24,435 nucleotides of DNA from positions 1 to 24,435 of the forward strand of contig CAVBWS010000030.1 of assembly GCA_963599255.1 (NCBI GenBank). The letters are read 5' to 3'. This DNA is from RGIG5612 sp963599255. GTDB lineage: Bacteria; Bacillota; Clostridia; Lachnospirales; Lachnospiraceae. Shown here in pieces: positions 6,839 through 14,780 of this stretch; the first letter of the stretch is position 1, and each line of letters opens with the position of its first letter. A program made the translations under genes and the position numbers. The notes under the pieces were generated by a model. The model made no database searches, was not told where the DNA came from, and saw nothing but the letters and a program-made list of their open reading frames with translations.

Positions 6839-6843
6839 GACAA

Positions 6844-7902
6844 ATGAAACAGATACATATAGACGCATCAACAAGTTATGATGTAATAATAGGCGCAGGA
6901 TTGCTGGATAAGGCAGGAGACATAATAACCGGACTTGGCAGCGTAAAAAATGCCGTTATCGTTTCAGATGATAATGTATATCCGCTATATGCAGATAGGA
7001 TAAAAGAACAGTTGGAAGCGCATGGTGTCGATGTTAAAAGTTTTGCAGTAGATCATGGTGAGCAGTCCAAATCACTGGCGGTATACGAGAAGCTTCTTGA
7101 ATTTTTATGCGAGTGTCATATGACAAGAAGTGATATACTTATAGCCCTGGGAGGGGGCGTGGTAGGAGATCTGACAGGATTTGCAGCTGCAACTTACCAG
7201 CGTGGCATCAGATTCGTACAAGTTCCCACATCCCTTCTTGCAGCTGTTGACTCCTCGGTGGGCGGCAAAACCGCGGTTAATCTTGCAGGAGCCAAGAATC
7301 AGGTAGGATGCTTCTATCAGCCGTCAGTTGTTATATGCGACACGGATACATTGTCTACGTTGCCTGAAAATGAATATCGCGCAGGATGTGCCGAGGTTAT
7401 AAAGTATGGCATGATCGGCAATTCAGAGTTTTTCAGAGAACTAAAGGATAAGCCGGTGAGAGATTGGTATGAAGATGTGATCGCCGTATGTGTATCTATG
7501 AAAAGAGACGTTGTAATGCGTGATGAGTTCGACCACGGGGACAGAATGCTCCTTAACTTCGGGCACACATTAGGACATTGCGTGGAGAAACTGAGCAACT
7601 ATGAGGTAGAGCATGGATATGGTGTGGCTATGGGCATGGCTGTTATTACGAGGGCAGCAGAGAAAATGGGCATCTGCGAGAAGGGCACGTATGATGAGCT
7701 GCTTACGGTGCTGAATGAATATGGCCTTCCTACAGCGATCAGGTATAATATTGAGGACATGTATCAGGCTGCGTTGGCAGACAAAAAGAATGCGGCCGGA
7801 GTGATGCGGATGATTGTTCCTGAGAAGGTAGGCAAATGTGTGATTAAGACAATCCCGGTACAGGAGCTAAAGGAATGGATGGCTGCCGGGGGGATTATAT
7901 AA
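6844..7902 (+). CDS. aroB: 3-dehydroquinate synthase
   Basis: A 352-residue NAD- and metal-dependent enzyme converting DAHP to 3-dehydroquinate. ATG 6844 is chosen five bases after the aroF stop; the open frame reaches back to 6751, but that part overlaps aroF and is not AroB-like. Motifs: DHGEQSKS (70-77), ALGGGVVGDLTGF (101-113), VPTSLLAAVDSSVGGK (127-142), the metal ligand E184 in CAEVIKYG, H241 in NFGHTLGH and H257 in EVEHGYGVAMG. The length is normal and the sequence intact. GGGGTGA at the aroF end may serve as ribosome binding site, implying translational coupling. Confidence 0.95.
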   Translation: MKQIHIDASTSYDVIIGAGLLDKAGDIITGLGSVKNAVIVSDDNVYPLYADRIKEQLEAHGVDVKSFAVDHGEQSKSLAVYEKLLEFLCECHMTRSDILIALGGGVVGDLTGFAAATYQRGIRFVQVPTSLLAAVDSSVGGKTAVNLAGAKNQVGCFYQPSVVICDTDTLSTLPENEYRAGCAEVIKYGMIGNSEFFRELKDKPVRDWYEDVIAVCVSMKRDVVMRDEFDHGDRMLLNFGHTLGHCVEKLSNYEVEHGYGVAMGMAVITRAAEKMGICEKGTYDELLTVLNEYGLPTAIRYNIEDMYQAALADKKNAAGVMRMIVPEKVGKCVIKTIPVQELKEWMAAGGII

Positions 7903-7939
7903 ACTGTCAGTGCTGTCTCGGAACTATATTAGACTTAGG

Positions 7940-8043
7940 TCAGCTATTACGTGACGGGACGGCGCAGACCCCTGCGAGAAAACAATCAGCGAAGGCGTTT
8001 TCGAGCAGGGGCTGCACGCCGAGGTTCACGGCACGTAAGCTGA
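7940..8043 (+). ncRNA. Structured repeat element, copy 2 (upstream of aroA)
   Basis: A nested fold. The outer stem TCAGCT-AT-TACGTG (7940-7953) pairs with CACGTAAGCTGA (8032-8043) apart from a two-base bulge. Inside it GGCG (7961-7964) pairs with CGCC (8017-8020), CAG (7965-7967) with CTG (8012-8014), CCCCTGC (7969-7975) with GCAGGGG (8005-8011), and AAAAC (7979-7983) with GTTTT (7997-8001). It shares apical loop and arms with 4474-4569. It fills most of the aroB-aroA gap and ends 28 bases before aroA. Possible roles are a cis-regulatory RNA, a processing or stability element in the operon mRNA, or a dispersed mobile repeat. Confidence 0.65.
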
Positions 8044-8071
8044 CTACCTGTAAAATGAAACGGAGGCTCTG

Positions 8072-9337
8072 ATGGATAAGATAATAACACCTGGCAGCAG
8101 AAGCGGCGCGGTAAATGCGCCCTCCTCTAAATCCCAGGCTCACAGGATATTAATATGCGCAGCATTGGCACAGACGGAATCGGTCATCATTTGCCCCGGA
8201 ATTTCTAAGGATATAGAAGCGACGATTGCCTGTCTTAACGGAATGGGAGCTAGGATCCAGGCTGACGAGGACAGAATCAGCGTGCAGCCGATAGACAGAG
8301 CGGCATTAAGAAAATCCCCGGGTGAACGAATGCTAAGATGTTCGGAGAGCGGATCTACTTTAAGATTCCTTCTTCCGATAGCAGGTGCACTTGGGCTGAA
8401 TGTGACATTTGTTATGGAAGGAAGACTTCCTGAAAGGCCGATGAAGGAATATGAGGATGTTTTAATGGCTCATGGCATGGATATAACCAGAGAAGGTAAC
8501 CTTCTTCATGCATCGGGACAGCTAGAAGCAGGGACATTTTCACTTCCGGGGAATATATCGTCGCAGTATTTTTCGGGATTATTATTTGCCCTTCCGCTTA
8601 TAGAAGGCAGCAGCAAGATAACAATTGAAGGCAGCCTGGAATCCAAGGATTATGTCGTTATGACCGAAAATGCATTGAGAGAGTCAGGTATTAAATGGAA
8701 GAACCTGACAGGAGGATATGAAGTCAGCGGAAGCCAGACATATACATCTAAGCCACAGATAGCGGTGGAGGGCGATTATTCGAATGCAGCATTTTTCCTG
8801 TGCGCGGGAGCGTTATCTCCGAGAGGAATCAGAGTGAATAATTTATCGGAGAATTCAGGCCAGGGCGACAGAAGAATTGTGGATGTACTTCGGCAGTTTG
8901 GCGCTGAAATAACGAGAGACGGCGATGGGATATTTGCACGGCGAGATAAGCTAAATGCAATAACAATCGATGGGTCCATGATCCCTGACCTTATCCCGGT
9001 GTTAAGCGTTGTTGCGGCAGCAGCTGACGGCATAACACATATAATTCATGCAGAAAGGCTCAGGATGAAGGAATCGGACAGGATTAAGAGTACAGTAGGG
9101 ATGCTTAAATCCCTGGGATCATGTGTAACGGAAACGGAAGACGGCATGATCATAGAAGGAAGAAAATCTCTTACAGGCGGTACGGTAGATTCATGCATGG
9201 ATCACAGAATTGCCATGGCAGCAGCGGTGGCAGCAGGTGTATGCCGAGGTCCTGTTACCGTTATAAATGCACAATGCGTATCTAAATCATATCCCGGATT
9301 TTGGGATGATCTGGAATTATTGGAGGCAGACAGATGA
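8072..9337 (+). CDS. aroA: 3-phosphoshikimate 1-carboxyvinyltransferase (EPSP synthase)
   Basis: The 421-residue enzyme joins PEP to shikimate 3-phosphate. Signatures: APSSKSQAHR (16-25), SGSTLRF (93-99), LPERPM (119-124), ISSQYFSGLL, GDYSNAAFF, RLRMKESDRI and DHRIAMA near the C-terminus. The two-domain protein is complete. GGAGG at 8062-8066 supports ATG 8072. The stop overlaps the aroC start by four bases (ATGA at 9334-9337), so the two are coupled. It is separated from aroB by the structured repeat, which could tune its expression within the operon. Confidence 0.95.
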   Translation: MDKIITPGSRSGAVNAPSSKSQAHRILICAALAQTESVIICPGISKDIEATIACLNGMGARIQADEDRISVQPIDRAALRKSPGERMLRCSESGSTLRFLLPIAGALGLNVTFVMEGRLPERPMKEYEDVLMAHGMDITREGNLLHASGQLEAGTFSLPGNISSQYFSGLLFALPLIEGSSKITIEGSLESKDYVVMTENALRESGIKWKNLTGGYEVSGSQTYTSKPQIAVEGDYSNAAFFLCAGALSPRGIRVNNLSENSGQGDRRIVDVLRQFGAEITRDGDGIFARRDKLNAITIDGSMIPDLIPVLSVVAAAADGITHIIHAERLRMKESDRIKSTVGMLKSLGSCVTETEDGMIIEGRKSLTGGTVDSCMDHRIAMAAAVAAGVCRGPVTVINAQCVSKSYPGFWDDLELLEADR

Positions 9338-10401
9338 GCAGCAGTTATGGCAAGATATTAAAACTTACAATATTCGGGCAGAGTCATTCGAAGGCCATAG
9401 GTATGACGCTGGAAGGAATTCCTGCAGGAAGCAGGATCAATATGGATGAACTTCACAGGTTTCTTGAAAGAAGGGCGCCCGGAAGGAATGAATTTTCCAC
9501 ACCGAGGAGGGAAACTGACCTGCCGGAATTTATCTCAGGAATAGTGGGCAATGTAACCTGCGCAGCGCCGCTGACGGCCCTTATTTATAATACCAATACA
9601 AGATCTAAGGATTATTCGGAACTTAAGGTAAACCCCCGTCCGGGTCATGCTGATTATACGGCAGCAGTTAAATATAACGGCGCACAGGACTATGCAGGGG
9701 GAGGGCATTTCTCCGGCAGGCTTACAGCACCATTATGCATCGCCGGAGGCATATGTAAGCAGCTTCTGGCAGATGAAGGCATCAATATAATGGCAAGGAT
9801 CAGATCAATTGCCGATGTAACGGATGAGGCTGAATTTACAGAGCCTGTTGATAAGAAAGATTTTCCGGTGGTTTCAGATGATGCGGCTGAGCAAATGAAA
9901 CAGCGGATAATCAAGGCTAAGGAAGAACAAGATTCTGTAGGCGGCATCGTAGAATGTATTGCTGACGGGCTTCCGGCAGGACTGGGAGATCCGATGTTTG
10001 ACGGAATGGAAAATAGAATATCCCAGATAGTATTCGGTATTCCGGCAGTTAAGGGTATAGAATTTGGCATTGGATTTAAGGCATCTGAGCTTAGAGGAAG
10101 TGAAAATAATGATGCGTTTGCCATAAAGAATGGTAGGATCTGCACTAAGACCAATAATTGCGGCGGAATACTAGGTGGAATTACTGATGGAATGCCGCTG
10201 GTATTCAGAGCTGTATTTAAACCTACACCTTCCATTGGCAGGACTCAGGATACTGTTAATCTTGAGACAATGACAGAATCCCAGCTTAGTATTCACGGAA
10301 GGCATGATCCGTGCATCGTTCAGAGGGCAGTGCCATGCGTTGAAGCAGCTGCAGCAGTGGCGATCTATGATGCATTCCTGGAGTATAGATTGCAGAGATA
10401 A
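9334..10401 (+). CDS. aroC: Chorismate synthase
   Basis: A 355-residue enzyme using reduced flavin to form chorismate from EPSP, the last shared aromatic step. Motifs: SHSKAIGMTLEG near residues 17-28, RRAPGRNEFSTPRRE (46-60), the substrate/flavin region PRPGHADYTAAVKY, GGGHFSGRLTAP, the central EEQDSVGGIVE, NNCGGILGGITDGMP, and GRHDPCIVQRAVPV-type sequence near the C-terminus. Full length. The start codon lies inside the aroA end. A 285-base structured gap follows before pheA. Confidence 0.95.
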   Translation: MSSSYGKILKLTIFGQSHSKAIGMTLEGIPAGSRINMDELHRFLERRAPGRNEFSTPRRETDLPEFISGIVGNVTCAAPLTALIYNTNTRSKDYSELKVNPRPGHADYTAAVKYNGAQDYAGGGHFSGRLTAPLCIAGGICKQLLADEGINIMARIRSIADVTDEAEFTEPVDKKDFPVVSDDAAEQMKQRIIKAKEEQDSVGGIVECIADGLPAGLGDPMFDGMENRISQIVFGIPAVKGIEFGIGFKASELRGSENNDAFAIKNGRICTKTNNCGGILGGITDGMPLVFRAVFKPTPSIGRTQDTVNLETMTESQLSIHGRHDPCIVQRAVPCVEAAAAVAIYDAFLEYRLQR

Positions 10402-10411
10402 CGAGTATTTA

Positions 10412-10502
10412 CTCATGTGCCATCTCAGTGCGATAAAAGTATTGGACGGCAGATATGAGTACGAGCAAGCTCGTATTTATCGGACAAGCTAAACTGCATG
10501 AG
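10412..10502 (+). ncRNA. Structured intergenic RNA between aroC and pheA
   Basis: A nested fold is visible. CTCATG (10412-10417) pairs with CATGAG (10497-10502), CAGT (10426-10429) with ACTG (10493-10496), CGATAAA (10431-10437) with TTTATCG (10476-10482), and an apical hairpin TACGAG (10460-10465) / CTCGTA (10470-10475) has loop CAAG. There is no T-run, so it is not a simple terminator. It could be a leader or processing element for the pheA half of the operon. Only one copy is seen, so no covariation supports it. Confidence 0.45.
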
Positions 10503-10686
10503 CAAGTAGGAAGACAGTTCGGATCGCGAATACAGCACAACTGTGAGAATGCTGCAGGCACATAGCAGTTGACTTTTATGATTATAGTATAAAAGCGGTA
10601 GGCTGCATTTATATGTACGCACAGAAGGTAACATGAAGATACGGTCTTAGTTGCATTTATAAAGTAGTATACAATGGAGATATCAG
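10503..10686 (+). other. Remainder of the aroC-pheA gap
   Basis: No gene is seen. A hairpin pairs CAACTG/TGTG with CACA/CAGTTG across 10538-10571, with a three-base bulge. TTGACT at 10570-10575 followed by TATAAA-like sequence has poor spacing for a standard promoter. A possible ribosome binding site, GGAG, is just before the pheA start. Confidence 0.35.
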
Positions 10687-11844
10687 ATGAAAACGAATAT
10701 TCAGGATATATCATCGATCAGAGAGAACATAACCAAAATTGATGATCAGATTGTGGATTTATTTATACAGAGAATGGAGCAGGCAGCGGCTGTTGCGGCA
10801 TACAAGAAGGCTAATAATAAGCCAATCCTTGATGCTGCGCAGGAGAGAAGAAAATTAATCGCCATAAGAGAGCAGCTTCCGGAGGAATTTAAGGATTACG
10901 GGGCTCTCCTTTATTCAACTATATTTGAGATAAGCCGGGCATACCAGAATAAATTAAACGGCACGGGAAGTGAGCTGGCAGAAGAGATAAGATACGCCAT
11001 AGACAATACTCCTGAACTTTTCCCTTCAAATGTATCGGTTGCCTGCCAGGGAGTGGAAGGCGCCAATTCGCAGACCGCATGTGACAAGGTATTTAAGAAT
11101 GCCAATATATTATATTTCAAGGATTTCGATGCAGTATTTTCAGCAGTTGAACAGGGCTTATGCAGCTACGGAGTGGTTCCTGTTGAAAATAGTACCGCCG
11201 GTTCTGTAAATGCTGTCTACGATCTGATGCAGAAGCATAAGTTCAGCATTGTAAGAAGCGTAAGAGTTAAGATCCAGCACAATCTGCTTGTCAAACCGGG
11301 AACAAAATTATCAGATATTAAAGAGATCTATTCCCATGAACAGGCGATCGCACAGTGTTCCCAGTTCTTAGGTACACTTAAGGGGGTTAAGATCATTCCT
11401 TGTGAAAATACTGCAATGGCAGCACGGAAGGTGTCTGAATCAGACAGAAATGATATTGCGGCCATCTCCTCAAGATCATGTATCAGGCTGTACGGACTTG
11501 AGAGCCTGAGCGATACGATCCAGAATAACGCCAATAATTATACCAGGTTCATTTGCATTTCTAAGAAACTTGAGATCTATCCGGGGGCAGACAAGACCAG
11601 CTTAATGGCAACACTTCCTGATGAAGAGGGCGCATTATATAAGTTCCTGGCGAAGTTCTATGTGTTAGGCATTAACCTGAACAAACTTGAGAGCCGGCCT
11701 ATTCAGGGAAGAGACTTTGAGTTTAGATTCTACTTCGATCTGGACGTACCGGTATATTCACCGGGGCTGCTGCAGCTGTTAGGAGAGCTTAGTAAAACCA
11801 GCGAGAGTTTCAGCTACTTAGGAAGTTACAGCGAGGTATTATAG
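10687..11844 (+). CDS. pheA: Chorismate mutase / prephenate dehydratase (P-protein)
   Basis: A 385-residue bifunctional enzyme turning chorismate to prephenate and then phenylpyruvate. An AroQ-type all-helical chorismate mutase occupies residues 8-90 (IRENITKIDDQIVDLFIQRM, then KK and ERR). The prephenate dehydratase domain spans about 115-290, with VPVENSTAGSV (164-174) and the TRF motif at 286-288. A C-terminal ACT domain runs from about 303 to 368 with ESRP at 335-338, the Phe-binding motif for feedback inhibition. Its presence explains why the operon leader is Phe-rich. The stop codon directly abuts the next ATG. Confidence 0.95.
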   Translation: MKTNIQDISSIRENITKIDDQIVDLFIQRMEQAAAVAAYKKANNKPILDAAQERRKLIAIREQLPEEFKDYGALLYSTIFEISRAYQNKLNGTGSELAEEIRYAIDNTPELFPSNVSVACQGVEGANSQTACDKVFKNANILYFKDFDAVFSAVEQGLCSYGVVPVENSTAGSVNAVYDLMQKHKFSIVRSVRVKIQHNLLVKPGTKLSDIKEIYSHEQAIAQCSQFLGTLKGVKIIPCENTAMAARKVSESDRNDIAAISSRSCIRLYGLESLSDTIQNNANNYTRFICISKKLEIYPGADKTSLMATLPDEEGALYKFLAKFYVLGINLNKLESRPIQGRDFEFRFYFDLDVPVYSPGLLQLLGELSKTSESFSYLGSYSEVL

Positions 11845-13068
11845 ATGTTAAGATGCGGATTGCTGGGAAAAAAATTAGGACATAGTTATTCGCCGCAGAT
11901 TCATGCAGAACTGGCGGATTATGAATATAAATTATATGAAGTCACAAGGGATAGGCTCGAAGATTTCGTTAAAAATGGCAATTGGAACGGACTTAATGTA
12001 ACTATTCCATATAAGAAAATGGTGGTGCCGATCTGCGATGAACTATCTCCGATTGCCAAGAGGATAGGAAGCGTTAATACTCTGGTTAAACGCGGGGACG
12101 GAAGTATATACGGCGATAACACGGATGCATTCGGATTTGAATGTCTCATGAAGAAAAATAATGTCAACCCAACTGGCAAGAAGACATTAATCCTGGGAAA
12201 TGGCGGTGCCTGTGTGTCTGTTAAGGCGGTGCTTGAAAATGCAGGGGCAAATGTCGTAGTGATCAGCCGAAGTGGTGAGAATAATTATGACAACCTTTAT
12301 CTTCACGAGGATGCCCGGATTATAGTCAATACTACGCCGGTAGGGATGTATCCGAACAATGGCATTAGTCCGGTGGATCTAGAGCTGTTCCCGCACTGTG
12401 AGGCTGTACTGGATATTATCTATAATCCTGAGAGAACTGCGCTGGTGATGCAGGCCGAGGGGCTTAATCTTACCTGTGATACAGGACTTTATATGTTAGT
12501 GGCACAGGCTAAAAAAAGCAGTGAATTATTTGCCGGGGTCACCATACCTGAGAATAAAATTGATGAGATTGAGAAGAAGCTGTCATATGATATGCGAAAT
12601 ATCATAATCGTCGGGATGCCGGGAAGCGGTAAGACTACCATCGCAGATAAGTTAGGTCAGCTGACGGGACATAAAGTAGCAGAATTAGACAAAATCTTCG
12701 AAGAAAAATACAAAATATCCGCAGCTGACTGCATCAAAACCCAGGGCGAGGAACAGTTCAGAAAGATGGAAACCGAGATAATAAGAGAGGCAGGCAAGTC
12801 CTCAGGGCTTATTATCTCTACAGGCGGCGGCGTGGTAACAAGGCCTGAAAATTATCCGCTCCTTCATCAGAACGGAACCATATTCTGGATTAAGAGGGAT
12901 ATTAGTAAGCTGCCGATTGACGGAAGACCTATTTCACAGAGTAATGATCTGAATAAGCTTTATGAAATCAGGCAGCCGATGTATGAAAGATTTGCAGATC
13001 ATATAATCGAGAATGATACGACCATCGACGAGGCAGCAGAGAACATAATTAAGCTTGTCAGATCATGA
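11845..13068 (+). CDS. aroEK: Shikimate dehydrogenase-shikimate kinase fusion
   Basis: A 407-residue bifunctional protein. Residues 1-245 are shikimate dehydrogenase: LGHSYSP (11-17), NVTIPYKK (51-58) with catalytic K57, DNTDAFG (91-97) with D94, and the NADP loop GNGGA (118-122). Residues 250-407 are shikimate kinase: P-loop GMPGSGKTT (257-265), GEEQFRKME (301-309), STGGGV and the lid motif DGRPIS. In the kinase the first acid of the usual D-x-D pair is Glu (E280-L-D282). There is no stop or frameshift between the halves, so this is a true fusion of steps four and five. It begins on the base after the pheA stop. Confidence 0.93.
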   Translation: MLRCGLLGKKLGHSYSPQIHAELADYEYKLYEVTRDRLEDFVKNGNWNGLNVTIPYKKMVVPICDELSPIAKRIGSVNTLVKRGDGSIYGDNTDAFGFECLMKKNNVNPTGKKTLILGNGGACVSVKAVLENAGANVVVISRSGENNYDNLYLHEDARIIVNTTPVGMYPNNGISPVDLELFPHCEAVLDIIYNPERTALVMQAEGLNLTCDTGLYMLVAQAKKSSELFAGVTIPENKIDEIEKKLSYDMRNIIIVGMPGSGKTTIADKLGQLTGHKVAELDKIFEEKYKISAADCIKTQGEEQFRKMETEIIREAGKSSGLIISTGGGVVTRPENYPLLHQNGTIFWIKRDISKLPIDGRPISQSNDLNKLYEIRQPMYERFADHIIENDTTIDEAAENIIKLVRS

Positions 13069-13102
13069 TGATCAAGTCATGAGCACGAAGAATGAGGAAA
13101 AA

Positions 13103-13543
13103 ATGAAAATATTAGTTATAAACGGTCCGAATCTGAACATGCTCGGAATAAGAGAGCCTCAGATATATGGTGCCAATACATATACAGATCTTGTTGAGAT
13201 GATTCAAAAATATTGTGACAGCAGGGATATTGATGTTTCCTTTTATCAGTCCAATCATGAGGGAGATCTTGTAGATAAAATTCAGGAGGCCTATGGTGTA
13301 ATGGACGGCATTGTTATAAATCCGGGAGCTTACACCCATACAAGCGTAGCAATCCTAGATGCGGTCAAGGCTGTGCAGATACCGACAGTTGAGGTGCACA
13401 TATCAGAAGTGTCGGAGAGGGAAGCCTTCAGAAGCATCTCATACATAAGACTTGCGTGCATAAGAACCATTACCGGCATGGGATTTGACGGATATATAGA
13501 GGCGATCAAGACACTTGAAGGTGCGCTTGAGACAGCCCCTTAA
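13103..13543 (+). CDS. aroQ: 3-dehydroquinate dehydratase, type II
   Basis: A 146-residue dodecameric-type dehydroquinase converting 3-dehydroquinate to 3-dehydroshikimate. Signatures: INGPNLNMLG (6-15), REPQIYG with catalytic Y22, YQSNHEGDLVD, INPGAYTHTSVA and EVHISE with catalytic H99. The frame is open back to 13055, overlapping aroEK, but GAGG at 13094-13097 and the family N-terminus MKILVINGPN favour ATG 13103. Last gene of the operon. Its stop codon forms the loop of the terminator. Confidence 0.93.
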   Translation: MKILVINGPNLNMLGIREPQIYGANTYTDLVEMIQKYCDSRDIDVSFYQSNHEGDLVDKIQEAYGVMDGIVINPGAYTHTSVAILDAVKAVQIPTVEVHISEVSEREAFRSISYIRLACIRTITGMGFDGYIEAIKTLEGALETAP

Positions 13544-13554
13544 AGGGGCTTTTT
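13534..13554 (+). terminator. Intrinsic terminator of the aro operon
   Basis: AGCCCCT (13534-13540) pairs with AGGGGCT (13544-13550) and is followed by a five-T run. The three-base loop is exactly the TAA stop codon of aroQ, so the stem overlaps the gene end. Confidence 0.85.
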
Positions 13555-13568
13555 GTAATACAGCTTCG

Positions 13569-13632
13569 GTAATGCTGAAAACGCATTACAAGCCTGATTT
13601 ATAGGCACTTTTCACAAAGTTGAAAGTGCCTT
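13569..13632 (+). terminator. Tandem hairpins after the aro operon
   Basis: GTAATGC (13569-13575) pairs perfectly with GCATTAC (13583-13589). A second hairpin pairs AGGCACTTTTCA (13603-13614) with TGAAAGTGCCTT (13621-13632) with one bulged base. The second resembles a back-up terminator; the first may belong to a leader of the pilus genes. No ORF lies in 13556-13748. Confidence 0.5.
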
Positions 13633-13748
13633 ATTGACTTTATATCTTGACTGATTTATAGTCCAAGTACGCTTCAATCGAAGCAAACCAAGCTGAATCT
13701 TCCAGGCAGCTTGTATACCGGTAAAGAAAATATAAAAGGAGAAAAATA

Positions 13749-14780
13749 TTGGCAAAGAGTACTTTGGCAGTTTACGATTCATGCCCATCGTATATCGAAC
13801 GCTTATTAAGCTATGCTAATTCTAAGAAGAATCTGGCTTTTGATATTGTCGGATTTACTGATTTCGAAGCTCTGAATGATTATTTGAAACGAAGTGAGAA
13901 AACTGTTCTTCTTATTTCCCTGAATGATGATGAAAAAAGCATTGAACAGGTCAGAATGGTTTTAACCACCAATAGTAATTTGTTTGTAATATTTCTTGGA
14001 GAGCAGCATCTCGCAGACAGAATAAATTCAGAGATTCCGGGCGGCCTGAGTAAAATGGCATGCATAAACAAGTATCAGTCAGCGGCTAATATCGTGGCAG
14101 AAATAAGTGCACAGCTGGAAGATTTTAATATTAGGCCGGATGGCCGAATAAGCAATCTTCATGTAGCCGGAATATATTCGCCTGTTGATAAGGTGAGTCA
14201 TGTGAAGCTGGCGCCAGTCATTATGAAGAGACTGGTGAAATCTGAAAATAGCGAAAGGAACAAGGTTTTATACATTAACTTAGAGCCTTTTTCCGGAGCT
14301 AATAAATGGCTTGATTATCCTAAAAATACCGGGATGTCAGATGTAATTTATTTTTATAAAACTAATCGCAGGAGGTTGGCGGAGACCTTAGGAGGGGTTA
14401 AAGGAAGCTATTGTGGAATGGATGTATTGACAGCACCAGTCAATCCCGATGACCTGGAAGAATTAAGCGAAGAAGAATGGCCGGACTTTTTGGCAACTCT
14501 AAGCGTGACTGGAGGATATCAATACATTCTTATTGACATGGCAGCAATACATAGCAAATTGATTGATGTGATTTTTGAGTATGGCAATCTGTATATTCCG
14601 GCCTTGCCATATTCTGAGAACAGAACATACAGAAGCGTGCTGACCCATAAGGCCGGCAGCACAGCTGTTAATGATCAGATAGCCATGGAAAAAATGCGGG
14701 AGTTTAGGGAATATCTTGTGAGTCTGGGGCGAAAGGATGACTATGACAAGATTATGGAGGTAACTGTTGATCCTGATTGA
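13749..14780 (+). CDS. tadZ: TadZ/CpaE-like pilus assembly protein
   Basis: A 343-residue protein. Residues 1-110 resemble the atypical receiver domain of TadZ/CpaE (TLAVYDSCPSYIERLLSYAN, VLLISLNDDE). Residues about 130-310 resemble a MinD/ParA-type fold (VLYINLEPFSGANKWL, YILIDMAAI), but no classical deviant Walker A is visible, so nucleotide binding may be lost. TadZ localises Tad/Flp pilus machinery in the cytoplasm at the membrane. The start is TTG 13749, with GGAG at 13738-13741 seven bases before. The gene overlaps the downstream secretion ATPase by 14 bases, supporting the Tad assignment. Confidence 0.75.
   Translation: MAKSTLAVYDSCPSYIERLLSYANSKKNLAFDIVGFTDFEALNDYLKRSEKTVLLISLNDDEKSIEQVRMVLTTNSNLFVIFLGEQHLADRINSEIPGGLSKMACINKYQSAANIVAEISAQLEDFNIRPDGRISNLHVAGIYSPVDKVSHVKLAPVIMKRLVKSENSERNKVLYINLEPFSGANKWLDYPKNTGMSDVIYFYKTNRRRLAETLGGVKGSYCGMDVLTAPVNPDDLEELSEEEWPDFLATLSVTGGYQYILIDMAAIHSKLIDVIFEYGNLYIPALPYSENRTYRSVLTHKAGSTAVNDQIAMEKMREFREYLVSLGRKDDYDKIMEVTVDPD

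Noticed and set aside
6751..6843. N-terminal extension of aroB by 31 codons
   Set aside because: It overlaps aroF in another frame and has no similarity to 3-dehydroquinate synthase; ATG 6844 gives the normal length.
9690..10235. Long minus-strand ORF opposite aroC (181 codons)
   Set aside because: Antisense shadow of the aroC codon pattern, Ser/Pro/Ile-rich without domains or ribosome binding site.
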